Assembly: GCF_000247815.1 (NCBI RefSeq)
Contig: NC_021684.1
Coordinates: 8,999,430-9,063,429, forward strand
Source: Ficedula albicollis
Lineage: Eukaryota > Chordata > Aves > Passeriformes > Muscicapidae
Direction of reading: 5' to 3'
Length of the DNA: 64,000 nt
The notes under the pieces are model-generated. The model had not been told where the DNA came from. It saw nothing but the letters and a program-made list of their open reading frames with translations, and ran no database searches. The position numbers and the translations under genes are program-made. Each line of letters starts with the position of its first letter. Within the stretch, counting starts at the first letter, position 1. Below are positions 1 through 14,300 of this stretch, in pieces.

Positions 1-2351
1 TGTGTAGAAGTCAAGAGAAAACTCATTAATCCTTAGGTAAAGAGCTACTACAGTAGAGAAGATGCGGATCATTGTTTCATCACTGAAAGAGTTGATGGTG
101 CAAACGTTGAAGTGTCGCAGGAACCGAGGGGTGACAGGATTCCTTCCACCCCCTGGAGGCCCCATGGCAGCCACTAACTGGATGTCAACAAGGGTGATTT
201 TAGAGGTGTCCTTAAAATCATACCTTCAAAATGAAATGCCATGTGACACTTAAATACAGATATAACACATTTGTTACACCTTAGATGTATCTATGACAGA
301 CCACTCTCTGCACGCAAAACAAAAGTATTTAAAAATATATAAAAACACAGTAGGCACCATGTAATATAATATAGTTCTATACATTTTATCTTTTTAAAAA
401 CAAACAACCCCTCCCCCCTAAAAAACAAAACAAAAAAACAATTAGTCCTTTAATTGTGTACCAGTTAATCTCAACATGTCATTTTCTGGCCTGATAGAAA
501 GATTATTTGTTTATATTGCATTCTGTAAAACCTGACATGAAATTTTGAGTACGAAAACTGTAACCTGTCAAGATATATTATCTCTACTCAAGAACAACAG
601 ATATTTGAGCAGTGCCTGGAATCACAAGAGTAGCTGTACTTGAGGACTGCCTGGAATCATAGAATGATCCAGACTCAGGAAAACACCTGTTCCAATTTTC
701 CAATATAAGCAACACCAAAAACCTCAAAAGCAGGCAAGATTTTCAACTTATTTCATGTCTATTATCAGATCTGATTTCCCTCTGAATTTTAAAAAAACAT
801 TCTAAGATCTTGTTAAAAAAAATAGTGAGTAATAGAAACACAGATAATAGGGGAAACCAACATAAGAAACAAAATCAGAAGTTTTATATAACTGCACATA
901 TATAGATATAGATATGTACAGAAAACGGCCAACTCACTCCAAGGAGGAAGAGAAAGCAAAAAGAACAAGAAACTGCCCTGGAAAAAAATTAAATAATAAA
1001 GTTGTAAACGAATAATTTTATTTAATGTATACTAACTCTGTTGAGCAATAGAACATTCTAAAACACTCAAAATGAATTTGTGAATTTCCTGAGAAGTCCT
1101 TAGAGAATAATATACAAGTCACTTAAACTTTAAATAATGTATTTTTATATAAACTAAATCTACCTTAACATTTACAAACCACTTCAAAAGAGTTTTGAAA
1201 ATAAAATTCAAGTGAATAAATAAGTGTAACAGCAAACACAGCAACACAAGAATTTCAGTTGTATTTCAAATAATTACCAAAATCCATGGTCACAGAACTG
1301 TCTTAGAAGTTCTATAGGAGGCTGTGCTCCATACTTCTCCAAAGCTGGCATATTCATATCATCTACGAAAACAATGCACTTTTTTCCCATTGGAGGGCCA
1401 AAAACTCCTTTACGCCTCTTGTCCAGCCTGGCCATAATTATGTTCTGCAATGCAAACAGGATCATTCAGAACACAGACTACATATTCATGTCCACAATCT
1501 CCCTGAGACAAAAATTACCTGTTCTACTAACCTGAGTCTGATTGGCACTGGTTCGAGCTGAAAAATTAATGAAGAAGGGGAAGTAGCGCTCCTTTTCCAG
1601 ATTGTTCATTAACTTGTCCTTGACATACACAGATTTCCCAGTTCCTGTTGGTCCCACTAGAAGCAGTGGTCTTCACAAAGACAACAATAAAATGGGAGGA
1701 GAAAGAAACATTTTTCATTCCCTCGTTCTACTGGTGTTGGAGTATATGAACACATAGGGGAGTTAAATTTCTCCTGATAGGCCTTTCATTAATTCAAACT
1801 CCATAAAGCTTTCAGCCTTGGAACCTGAGGCTAGTTCAATTTCATTCTCTTTTATGATCACACCATGACTGATATAACTGATTTTGATAGGATTAATCAA
1901 AGAAAAAAAATCCTAAAATATGTATTTAATTGCCAAAGTAGGAAGAGGTTGCAACAATTTTTGGGCTGTCCTAAGAGCATTATCAGACTGCAAATACTAA
2001 AGTAAGACTGTAATAAGGTTTCACAAAAAAAACTAAAACCAGACTTTTGGGCAAAATTTTTTGTTTGTAGCAAATGTCTGTTTTAAAAGGCCAAATAAAC
2101 TGAGGGTTTGATAAAAACAATGAACTCAAAGGAAAGAATAAGAGGTATTTCTAACTATGATCAAATTTCACTTCAGAAATTTGTACTGAAGCAACTTACT
2201 TTCCATGGGTAATGAACAGGTCTAGCAAATAGGTGTAGCGAACTGTATCCATAGTTGGGACTATGATATCTTGAATCTTCACATTTTTATCACTGTAACT
2301 AATTTGCTCAATAAATTCATTCCAGTGAATCCAACCTACTTTGCCTTTGAG
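1..2351 (-). CDS. DNAH12: DNAH12 start of AAA3 domain (coding exons 36-39, open at window edge)
   Basis: AAA3 is the regulatory nucleotide site of dynein. Exon 1532-1670 has the P-loop GPTGTGKS at about residues 1900-1907. Exon 1278-1444 has Walker [12 protein letters not shown], preceded by the [10 protein letters not shown] block. Exon 1-223 begins [16 protein letters not shown] and includes [21 protein letters not shown]. No donor is seen before position 1, so this exon continues outside the window. For the last exon the acceptor at 224-225 keeps the family sequence; an AG further inside would break it. Confidence 0.92.
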
Positions 2352-5300
2352 CTAGGAAGAAAGACAGATGTAGAACAGATTGGTGTTATACACATGAAGG
2401 GTTTTCTCTACTACTTCAATTTCGAAAAATTAAAGTAAAGGATTTTAATAAATGAATGAATATTTGATTTTTGAAAAGTTCACACATTAAGCTTGCTTTG
2501 CTTCACGAATTAAGAATTAAAGTACATAGGAAAACTTCGACTCCTTTATTTTCTTAAAAACTTTGTTCAGTGAAAACAACCAAAAAACCACACACGCATA
2601 AAATCACAACAAAAAAAACAAGAGAAGAAAGAAGTCTAATAGGCACTATATACAAAAATTGTAACACAAACTACCTATTTGCTTTGCTTCACTAATTAAG
2701 AATTAAAGTACATAGGAAAACCTAGACTCCTTTATTTTCTTAAAAACTTTGTTCAGTGAAAACAACCAAAAAACCACACACGCATAAAATCACAACAAAA
2801 AAAACGTGAAAACAACCAAAAAACCACACATGCATAAAATCACAACAAAAAAACAAGAGAAGAAAGAAGTCTAATAGGCACTATATACAAAAATTGTAAC
2901 ACAAACTACCTATAGGCTTAATATTCTGTTTTCTTTCTGAACAGTTCACATTATTCCTTGTCTATAAAAGCAGATTTGAATCTGCCAACAGAGCTTGACT
3001 TACAGAAGAAATAAACAGTGGCCGTATTACGAATAGAACTGAAATGTACATCTTATTAAATAATTGGTCAGTACACTGGTATTTGAAAAGGAAATGAAAA
3101 ATGTATTCTGGGACTTAATCCAATCAATAAACTAATACATCAAACAGGCTTCGTAAAGTTAAAATATCCACCTGGCAGAATTTTCCTTCTATTAGGACTG
3201 TAAGAATCTAGTGGATGCCGAAGCCAATCCTACCTCATACACGTAGTCATAGACCAAGCCTTTCTCTTCTAAGGGACACTCCCATTTCCCCAAATTCTCT
3301 GGTACAGGATTTGTTTCAGATGTCCCAGACAAAGTTTCCCTCAAGAAATTATCAAAAATTGTCCTGCTGTCACCATCACAAGTTCCACCAATGGACCAGA
3401 TTGTGGCAAAAGCAAAACATCCCTGCAAAGGCAAAGAAAATTAGTAACTGTCTCATATATTGTCACATTACATGAACATTGTACAGACTGATTAACAAAC
3501 ATAATTCTAAAAAATACTGTTAAGCAGAAAGATGTTAGCAATTGCCCTTGAATACCTCTGGCCTAAAAATATTTAGAAATCCAACTGTAGACAGAGCACA
3601 CAACCTTACTCAAGGACAGAAAGAGAGAGAAAACAAAAAATAAAGGCCACTACATACAGCAGTATGTCACATGACAAAGCCTGAGAGAAGTTCTTATGAC
3701 AAACCAGGATCTAGGAATTTTCTAATTTAATTTTAAATAACTACTTTCACTTTCTATTTTCTTCAGTTTTTCATAAGAATAATCATATAAAGTCAGAGGA
3801 TTCAACTAATATAACTGTCAGAAAACCCTCTTACATATAAATTTTGCTCAAACAAACAGGCTATCAGTGTTGCATGAATATTTATTTCCTTTAAGAGAAA
3901 GAAGACTCTTTGCTTTAGCTAATTTCTTGGTTACTTTAAAAGCACATTTAATAATAACACTATCCCATTTAATTGGAAACAGTAAAATTTTTAATCATAT
4001 TTGTCACTTGTAAGACGCCCACCTCATCTAGGTACCTCCAGAGTATGGGGAGAGAGAGCAAGGAGGTAGTAAAATTGTTTCGCATGTCTCTTATTCATAA
4101 ATAAAAGTTCCTTGGATTAGTAAAATTGTTTAGAAAACCAGTATATAGAGAAACAAATATACATTTCACTCCATGTTAAAAAACCAACCATAATCCAGGA
4201 ACGGATGCTTTTGCTGGTGGGATCTTCTTGCACAGCTGGACAGATCAACATTTCAAAAATCCGTGTGAGAGCTACTACAACGTTGATCTCACCTGTAGGT
4301 ACCAGTTCCTAAGAAATTCAAAAGGTTGGATGTCATACTTTGGGTGTTCTGTTAATTTATCTTTTGGAGACAAAATACTAAAACAATTAGATCACTAGCT
4401 AATTCAAAACACATATTAGGAGGCAAGGCTTACACTGACTTTTACTCGAAAAATCATTTGCTCTCCTCAGTCATTGAAATGCCAAGACCTTTAGCTTGTT
4501 AACCATGGTTATGGCTACCATGTGAACACTACAATTAAACGTCCTAAACCAAAACAAAACCCACAGAAGTAGCTACAGCAAAACATGAGCAAAATTCTAA
4601 GCAATGTCACATTGAGCTTGCAAGGAACTACACATTTCCCCTAAAACTTAAAACAGTATTTCCTTATACAACATGACAACTTTAAAGAAAAAAAAAAAAG
4701 TACAAAAATGTCTTTGGAAGAATTTTTAATCGGTATTTAAATACTTACTTTACTTTTGAAAAAAGATGAAAACTATAATCAAATTTCAAGCCTTAGCTGA
4801 CATTCTCATTTTAACTCTTCAAACTGGTTCTAGGAGCAGCATATTCATTCTAACTGTGCTGGTCATAAGAGAACAGTCGCCTCTAACCAAGGGTAACAGA
4901 TTGGAAGTGGCCAATAACTACAGCAGGAAAAAATGGCAAAAAATACCTTGCACTGTTTCTGACGGACTCTTAATGCAGGTGGTACCAACCAATCAAAAAG
5001 TCCCTGCAGAAGATCTTGATGTTCCTCTGAGTTCAAAGGCTCAGGCAGTTTACTCAGCCAAGAGGTAACAATTGGCCTCCAGCCCAGCTGAGAAGGTTCC
5101 AAATAAATCATGCCACAACGACTGACCGTAGCAGGCTAAGGAAAAATGGTAAATTCATTTTATTGTATATTTAATAGACTGAATTTCTGTTTATATTTTC
5201 ATTAAATACAAAACTTACTGATGCCTGTGAAAGATCCATTGTTTCAAAAATAAGAGTCATCTCAGGGGACATTTGGATGACTTCCCCACTCATCAAACAA

Positions 5301-8300
5301 AGCTTGAAAGTTAAAAAACAATATGCGAGGTTAGAAAAAAAAATGAGTATTACATTACACTTCTTAAAACAGGGGCGTTCTATATGAAAATTGTCAAAAC
5401 CAAGTAAAATAAAAGGTAAGGTCAATTACATAAAATGTTTAACCACTTGTAGCAATAGATTCTTATCAAGTTTTAGCTAATTCTTCACCTAAACCATAGT
5501 ACTCCATAGTAAGCTACTAGTAGGTTCATTACGTCAATCAATCTTGCATATGAGAGGATAAAGAAAAGACAGCAAGAAGAAAAGACAAAAGATATCTGCA
5601 GCTACTGCTGCTAATACTAAGCATTCCAGCTGGACACACTACCCTTTCATACTACAGTTAAGAATTCAGTTTGAGTATTTTGACACATTATCTTCCAGAA
5701 CTCAAAAGTTCAAATATTGTCTCTAATTTTGATATTTGCTTTGAGATAACTAGGGCTCATTTACAACAGCGGTGTTACAATTTTGACTTCAGAAGCCATT
5801 ATTTTCAAAATGCAACCCTTTGTGTCTCAGGACTGTCTTGAAATATAAGTGTCTTAGTTTGTGTAGTCTTAGAAATAATGGAGTTTATAATATATAATTA
5901 ATTGTAATTTCTGACATTTAAAAGTCAATTATTTATGTTCGAAAACTACATTATGGCATTAAGGAAATACTGCATAATTGATGTCTTTCAGCAATGAGTT
6001 GATATTGTGATTATGATTCCAATACAAACAAACACACAAAACAAAAACCAAACCAATCAAAAACCACTAAAAAAAAAGCTCACAACTTGTCACCAACGCC
6101 ACCTTGCACTTGCTCTTTTCAAAAGTCAGGCACTGCAGTTTGTATTTGTGGTTTTACATGTAGAATATTTTCAAAAGGTCACAATTTTATTCAGGCATTT
6201 TTTTCCTTGACTGGTACCTTTTTGTTGTCATCCAGAACCGTGTTCATGCTCTCTAACATTTAAAAGTCAATTATTTATGTTCGAAAACTACATTATGGCA
6301 TTAAGGAAATACTGCATAATTGATGTCTTTCAGCAATGAGTTGATATTGTGATTATGATTCCAATACAAACAAACACACAAAACAAAAACCAAACCAATC
6401 AAAAACCACTAAAAAAAAAGCTCACAACTTGTCACCAACGCCACCTTGCACTTGCTCTTTTCAAAAGTCAGGCACTGCAGTTTGTATTTGTGGTTTTACA
6501 TGTAGAATATTTTCAAAAGGTCACAATTTTATTCAGGCATTTTTTTCCTTGACTGGTACCTTTTTGTTGTCATCCAGAACCGTGTTCATGCTCTCTATCC
6601 ACAGAGTATCGATGGGGCCATCAAAGATGACCCACTTGCGCTCGGGGGTCTCGGACAACGCGAATTCCCTGAAGGTCGTAGCGACAACCCCGTCTGTCCA
6701 CTGACAGGGCAGGACGTGGCCATGGGGAGTGAGACAAAGAGCAGAGCTCAGCCTGAGCTGCCAGCCACAGAAACCCTTCCCTTTGCTTTTCATTATCCCT
6801 CACTTTTAACTGTTCTCCTCCTGTGCTGCAGAGAGCAGCATGTAACTTCAGAGTTCCACTAAGGGTCTTAAAAGAGCAAACCTAAGTTTCACACTTGGGA
6901 ATCCATGAGTTCATAGATTTTTCTAGAGTTTTTGCATTACTTTGATGATACTACTTAAGAAAAGGTGGAAAAATTAATACAATTATATTTGATATGATTT
7001 CCTAGCATGGATGTGACTTTAAGAGGTGAATGACCTTCAAAAAGGTATTGCTTTTTTTTTTTTTTTAATTTAAACCTACATAACTGCAGACACACATAGT
7101 ACTGCATTTTTTAAATACTAATTAAAAACAGGCCACAAAATTATTAGTTAAAGCAAAATTTACAATTTTGTTCTCATCCGTGTTTAAAGTCATAAAATTA
7201 TGAATTCAAGAAATAATAACATAATAACAATAACATAATAATAAAATCATAATAACAAGAAACATAATATACAGGAAACATTATTTTTTAAACATACATT
7301 ACCTCATGGGATATCAGATCAAACTGCCCAAAAAGCTGGCCCATAGTGATTGATTTTGGATTCACAGTTCTATAAATGACTTTTTCTTCTTCACCATAAC
7401 CACGCTCTTTCATAAGAGACAGCGTATCTGCCAGCACATGTAGAACTTTGGTCTTCCCAGAAAATGGCTCCCCCACCAGCATGAAACTGTTAGATGGAAA
7501 AAAATCCTACTTTTAATAAATTTGTCTTGCAATTTAGACTTTTACAGATCACATGAGGGGCAACAGTATCAAACATATGCTTAAAGCTAATTTTCACCTA
7601 ATTTTCAAAAAGTGAAGCAAGTAAATTTTATTTGAATATAAAAAAAATCTTTTCCACAAACCCAGTTTATTTGCACAGGCAAACTGATTGCACGATCTTA
7701 TGGCAAATATTAAACAATTAGCTGAATATTAACCATCATATGGCTAATGTCACATTGTATATATTTCCTGCACACAGTTGCTATTATGCAATAAAAGCCA
7801 GGAATAAAATGGCACAGATCTTACAACTAATATTTTAATACAAATAAGCTTTTACCATCCTAAGTTTTCACCATAATGATACCAGCACCTAAAATCATGT
7901 GCTTCTAATATCAGGAAGAGTACAATTCCTCAGACATATATGCACAAGAATTTTGGGACATGCAAAAGCAATATCAGTAATCAGCTGTTCCAAAGATGAT
8001 TGGAACAAAGAGGAGTATTATGCTATCCTCAAAGCCTTCTATAACTGCATATAAATAACTGCTACAGTATAAGTCAGAACTACAACAGATAGTGCAGTGA
8101 TGAGAACCTTACCCATGTCTAACAATCATCATTTCATATGTCTGTATAATTTTCTGTATAAAAGTTTGTACAGGTTGGACATTATGTTGAGTGCAACATT
8201 CATTGCAACATTCCAGAAAATCCTAAAATCAAAACAAATCATAATCTTATTCTTGCTATGATTTAAATTACTGTCCCACACAACAATAGAAGAGTTCATA

Positions 8301-11300
8301 CTCATCAAAAAGGGTTTCAAATTAATTAATAATGGAAATATTATTAGTCAGAATATAGCAAACTTCCTGGAGGAAAAAATTCCCTATTTTGTACTTCATG
8401 TGTTAAAACAGGATTTAACTACAATTCTTATCTTGAGGAGAAGGCAAATCACCTTCAGGAAACCAGCAGTGTGCTTCAGAACCATGCACTTTTTTCTCAA
8501 TTGTAGTATTCACTGAAAACTTAAAAATCAATCCAATTTTGTTTTTCCAACATACTCATCCTTTGCAACCATTCTCCTACAAAGATTGCTTCAAGTGTTG
8601 CTAAAAATAAAATACAAGCAGAAATCTTAATCTCACTTAATTATGTCCAAAAATTAGGAAAGAAATCAGAAAGCCTAAAACCTGGTAAATATGCAGGTCA
8701 ATTCCCAATCTGTAATGCACCCTTCTGAATGTAAGGGAACTCAGATGTGGACAGTATTCAGAACACATAAAAGAATTCCCTTTGCTACAAAGTTTTATTG
8801 CAAACATTCAGCAGTTTTGCTTATCTTGAAATACCTCACTGCATTAATTGGACCTGATTAAAAAGGAAAACACCACAAAACAATTAACAATGATCATGAC
8901 CAAGGAAAAATCAGAAGAGTACTTACATTGTAGTCTGCCTCAGGAAGATTGATTCCAGGAAATAAATCACTGGTTATACCCATGAACAGAGGTATATCAT
9001 GTGACAAAAATTTGGGCTCATTCACATCTTTAATTGATCTAAGAAGCTAGAAGAAACAAATATGCATTTTACTGTTCTTATTTAGAGACAGAGCATAAAG
9101 TGTTCAGCAATGAAAATAACCTAGTATGTAACAGAGATGAATTAATTAAATGGGGCCTTTGATAAGCATTTAGAGACAGAGCATAAAGTGTTCAGCGATG
9201 AAAATAATCTAGTATGTAACAAAGATGAATTAATTAAATGGGGCCTTTGATAAGAAGTTAAGCCCAATTGTGCAATCATCAGCACAGCTCTGGAAAATGA
9301 AGCATGTATTTTATTATCTTCATTTCACAAACTACAAAACATGGCTCAGTGATGTGACAAGATATGATGGAACTGCCCTCAGAACTCAGAAATGCATGTA
9401 TCTATGAAACTCCTTAAATATTCCCTCAGGAACTCACCAATATATCTTCATCTTCTGTGGGAAATTTTAACTTCAGATTCCCCGCAGCCACCAGCACAGC
9501 TTTGACTGCCCGCATGCCATAGTCATAGTGATACTGAGAGGAAAGCTGCTCTGAACAAAGCCTGTAGGTCATGACTATCTTCACTGACAGTGACTTAGCA
9601 TTCAAAAATCCATAAGAATAGAGGGAAATTTCAGCTATCAGAGCATAGTTTGGAACCATCATGGCTACCGTTCGGAAAAGAACCTGAAATACATACCCAA
9701 AGAAATATTTTAAATAATGAATTTAGGAATGGAAAGCAATTCTGAACTTTCACGGTGTTCATCCTACCATAAAACAGAATTATCAATATTTGCAGCTTAT
9801 GACTCCCTACGAAGTTAACCTAAGCAAGCTACCACCAATACCCATCTTAACGTACAATGCAGTGCAGAAAAGACACAGTCCCCCTCAGCTCTTTTCCCTC
9901 AGCACTGTCTCACCAATACCCATCTTAATGTACAATGCAGTGCAGAAAAGACACTGTCCCCCTCAGCTCTTTTCCCTCAGCACTGTCTCAAGAATGCAAG
10001 AATGCACTTTGCCCCTTGCACAGATATATCCAGCAGTAAGGAAGGAAAACGTGGTCCACAGCAGGTGAGAGAATGCACTTCCTTTCTTTCAGCAATCTGC
10101 AGTTGGTGTGCTCCTCCTGCTGCACCATCTCTGCTTTCAGTTAGTAAAGCCTCCTTATGAAAACAGCATATCCCATCAAAACAGCCATCACAAAGGTCAC
10201 AGATGCTTCAATCTTATTATTTTACCTTCAGATTATCTGGAAGTTCAGAACGTCCTGCATAACCTGGATTCATAGTAATTGCTATAAAACAGTTTGGGTT
10301 AAGCTTCAGCTCAGTTCCTTCAAAAACAAATGTTTCTAGCTTTATCTGTATGGCTCTTTGGATGCAAAGGATCTGTTGTGCCACTACAGACAGCACTTCC
10401 AGTTCAATGCGATTGAATTCATCAAAACATGCCCAGGCACCTGATGAAGCCAAACCCTTGAAAAACTGCAAATGAAGAAAGAAACCAATAATATTGCTAA
10501 CAGAGCCTTAGGAGATTCAAAAGAAATTAAGACTATAAAGTTGGAAATTTAATTAGATTAAAAAATACAACTATGATAATAATGCTTAAACCTAAGTTTA
10601 GACTATAGATCAGTGGCATACTAATAAACCAAGTTTTTGATTCTAAAGCAAGCTAAATCAGATCCCAATCCCATGAACTCTTGTTTCTTTCATGTTTTAT
10701 TTAGCAACCTAATAGGCTTTCATAAAACACAGAAATGAAACATTAAGAGAACAGCATATAGCATCCCAAGGTAGCAGACCACAGGTGCCACAGTTATTTT
10801 TGTCTGCAAAAGAGGGATCCTAAAATTTTCATGCTAAAACTAAAATACGACATATATTTATTTTCTATTTACCTTTCCCATTGCCAGGTAATCAAGGCCA
10901 TCAGAGCAGTTAAAGACAACACACTGAACAGCGAGAGCTTTAGCCAGATCTTTGGTGGTCTCTGTTTTACCCGTTCCTGCTGGACCCTCTGGGGCACCAC
11001 CGAGGTTTAAATAAAAGGCTCCAATCTAAAGCACAGAAATAGTTTATGGAAATTATTTGTACAGATTTGCTGTTATGAGTGATTTTCATGTTTAATATTC
11101 CGTAAAAATTACAGACCTCATTCTAGCAGAAATAGCAGTCTGACAAAAACCATAACCCTAAAAGGATGGTTGCACTGAAAGGGGCAAGCAATACCATAGC
11201 ACAGTAAATACACTGTGAGTACCCCAGGAGGAAGCTCATACCAGGGTGCGGTAACACCTGTCTGTGAGAGGGGTGATCACCAGGCGTGGGGAGTTCCCGA

Positions 11301-14300
11301 GGTACTCGTAGGCGTATTTCACATTGCAGTTAATGATGCACACACGAACATTCTCATTCTGCCAATAATAGCGCAGCTGGGCCAGCCACTGAAAGTCTGT
11401 TTCACTCTGCACACCTGGCAAACAGAGTTGACAGGAATCATAAAAGATGTTGCAGATAGCTGGATTTTCTATTACAATTAAATATAAAACAGCTTTGAAA
11501 TTACTAATGTTGATGCTTGTAGCCAAATACTCACAAACCCATCTTAGTAAAGTACTGTTTTAGGCAGTAAAATCTGATTGGTTAATGATTTTTCATTAAC
11601 TATGTGTTAAGAAAAATGTCTTAAAATATAATTACCACTTCCAATCATTTCCTTGATGACATCTCTAGCATGAACATCAATAGTAACCAAGGCACCCAGT
11701 GTAATCCTGGTTTGCTTTGATAGTTTTCCTCTTACCAGCTCTACAATATCATTAAGTTGAAGCTGAAGTGTATCATAATAATCCTTTAAGCCCTAGGAGA
11801 CAAAAGGTAATTTTGAAACTCGTTATATCGCAGTTTCAAGCGTTCCAGACTTCTTCATGTTGACTAGATATCTTAATAGAGGTTGCTTATTAAGCTACTC
11901 TTTTATATTGTCATGGTTTTGCATCAACTTCTCTCTTATCCACAGTTATGCATTTATGTTGCAAAGTTATGATTGTTCGAAATAAAAATATTCAAGTATT
12001 TGAATGGAAGGTACGAATCACTGTACATAAATTCATGTCAAACACACAGACTCATCATTTTTCAAATTTTAATTACAAAAAACTGATTAAGCAAAATACA
12101 TCAGCTGAAACGAAGCATTAAGATTTTTTCAAATTAGGCATTACACAGTACCTTGGGTCCATTGTGAAGAACTTCATGTACCTCACTTGTCCAGTACATT
12201 TGAGACACACACAACACTACTTGGCCAGGCCACTCCAGAACCCAGCGCTTTCTCTCAGTCTCTAGATATGCCTGAAAGAGTTACATACACCATACAAACA
12301 GAGTGTCTGGAAATATGTATCACAATGTAATACTTACAATGAGATCCTACTAATATTCCTTGCAGAAGAACACTATTTTCCCATTTGCAATGTCCAAATG
12401 GAGCTTTAAATGCTCTTTTCCCTTTAGGTTTAAAGAAACGTTTTCTGTCTAATGATTCTTTCAGAAGGAAGCATGCATATTACAAGTGTTCTATTTCTAA
12501 TTCTTAAGAAACCTGAACTATTACATCAGGTGATATATCCTGTAAAATAGCACTGCTGTGAAACTTTTAGAAGAATTTATATTCAGTGTTACAGGAAAAT
12601 TACTTTCATCTTATTCAAACTAAACTCCAATGCATATTACTGGCCTATAAATACAAGTCATGTTAATTTGGTCCTGACCACATAACTTCATCAACTCTTG
12701 TGTTGAGGAAGAATTTTAGTAAGCCAAGAGAAAGACATAAAAGAAAGGCAGGTGCTTCAGTTCTTAAATTATCACAAACTCCATACCTTTCTTGATCTGG
12801 CAATTACATCACGTACAGTCTTCAGCATAATATCTTCTACTTGAATTAACCACTTCTCCACTGCACCTCGAGCTTCAGAAGTAGAAATGTTTGAAATCAG
12901 TTGCACACGCTCGCCTTCAGAACTATACATTCCTTTAATATCCAAATTGCGAAGGAAGTCCAGCTTAGCAATGCCTTCAAAACACTTCTTCAAATGAGGC
13001 TGAACTCTAAGAGGATCCTTAGTTTCGGACAGGATCTCCAACATTTCATCATTAGACAAGAAAAAGAAGCTAAAAAATTTAGGCAAAAAAAATACAACTG
13101 CATTATCAAGCTATTGTTAAGACTGATCTTATTCACAACAAAAAACCCCTATTTAGAATCTGGGGGTTTTAAATAACCAAAGCTCATCATACCGGGGAAA
13201 GAAGAGACGTTTTTTTTCAAGGTAAGCATTAAGCCCTTTCATGATTTTCTCAAGAAGTTCATTACAAGTCTGAAGCTTCTCTTTTAATCCTGGCAAGGAA
13301 GTAGCAGCAAGAACCTGTAAAAACAAACATGTGCAAGCTGTCAGCTATACATGAGGATTAGAAACAGTAGAAATTAACCAAATAAGGAACAACATAACTT
13401 TGCTTCTAGAAAGCGTGGGGAACTGAAATTGTAGGTCACTGTACATATTCTGAAAACTAAGCATCCCTTCCATCAAAAAAAAATGGCAAGAGAAGTTCCT
13501 GTTTCCTGTTAGTAATGGATATTTCCCTTACCTTCGGGTCTTCGGCACAAAACTCCATAACCTCTCTCCAAAGTCTATCCACAGTCTGAAACTGCCGCCC
13601 CTCTTCTGGCATCTGTTGCATAATATCCTCAGAAGAAAAGATGGGTTCCAAATACAGCCACTGTACCTGCACTTTCAGCCACTCATCAATATTCTCCTGA
13701 ATTTGAATCAAGCGGCTTTCCCATTCCTTAATAAATATTTAAAGAATGTTAACTTGACATTTCCAAGCAAATAGTATTAGAGATAACAAATTCAGTAAAT
13801 GCAGACATTGCAGTATTCCAGCTCCCAAAGAGAAAATGTCTACCATATACAAAATGAAAGAAAAATATTTAGGAGTACAAGTTCTTCCATGTATACAGAT
13901 GGCCAAAGGAGAAATTTTTACTTACTTGGAAATAAATTTTCCAAAATGCATTTATCACTTTAGTGCTATGAACTTTCAACAACTTAACTGTTAAGCAATA
14001 GCCAGGAGGCTACCAGTGATAAATTCTGTTTCATCTCCCCACAGCAAGGGCTCTTGCAGCTGAATGGCAGCAGGGACCCAATACCAGAAAAGCCAACTCA
14101 GCTCATAGGACAGATCCAGCAAGTCCAGCATCCTGTTCCTAAGGACAATAGCAGATATCACTGGAGCAGGCTGCCTGTAAAGTGTAAGCCTGAGCCTGCT
14201 TGAACCTGACCATTTCCCACATAAACCAATAACAAACTAGGGAGGGTAAGTGCAAAGCAATTCCACCAGCTTCTATCCTGTCAATAGCCGTGGTGTTAGC

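Noticed and set aside
640..720. Possible CR1 3'-end fragment (ggaatcatagaatg)
   Set aside because: Only about a dozen bases match; the following sequence does not follow the CR1 pattern as the copy at 55019 does.
6218..6255. Second DNAH12 exon in the duplicated segment
   Set aside because: It is only the copied 3' tail of exon 6560-6700 with a poor acceptor; the family sequence joins 6560 to 5302 directly.
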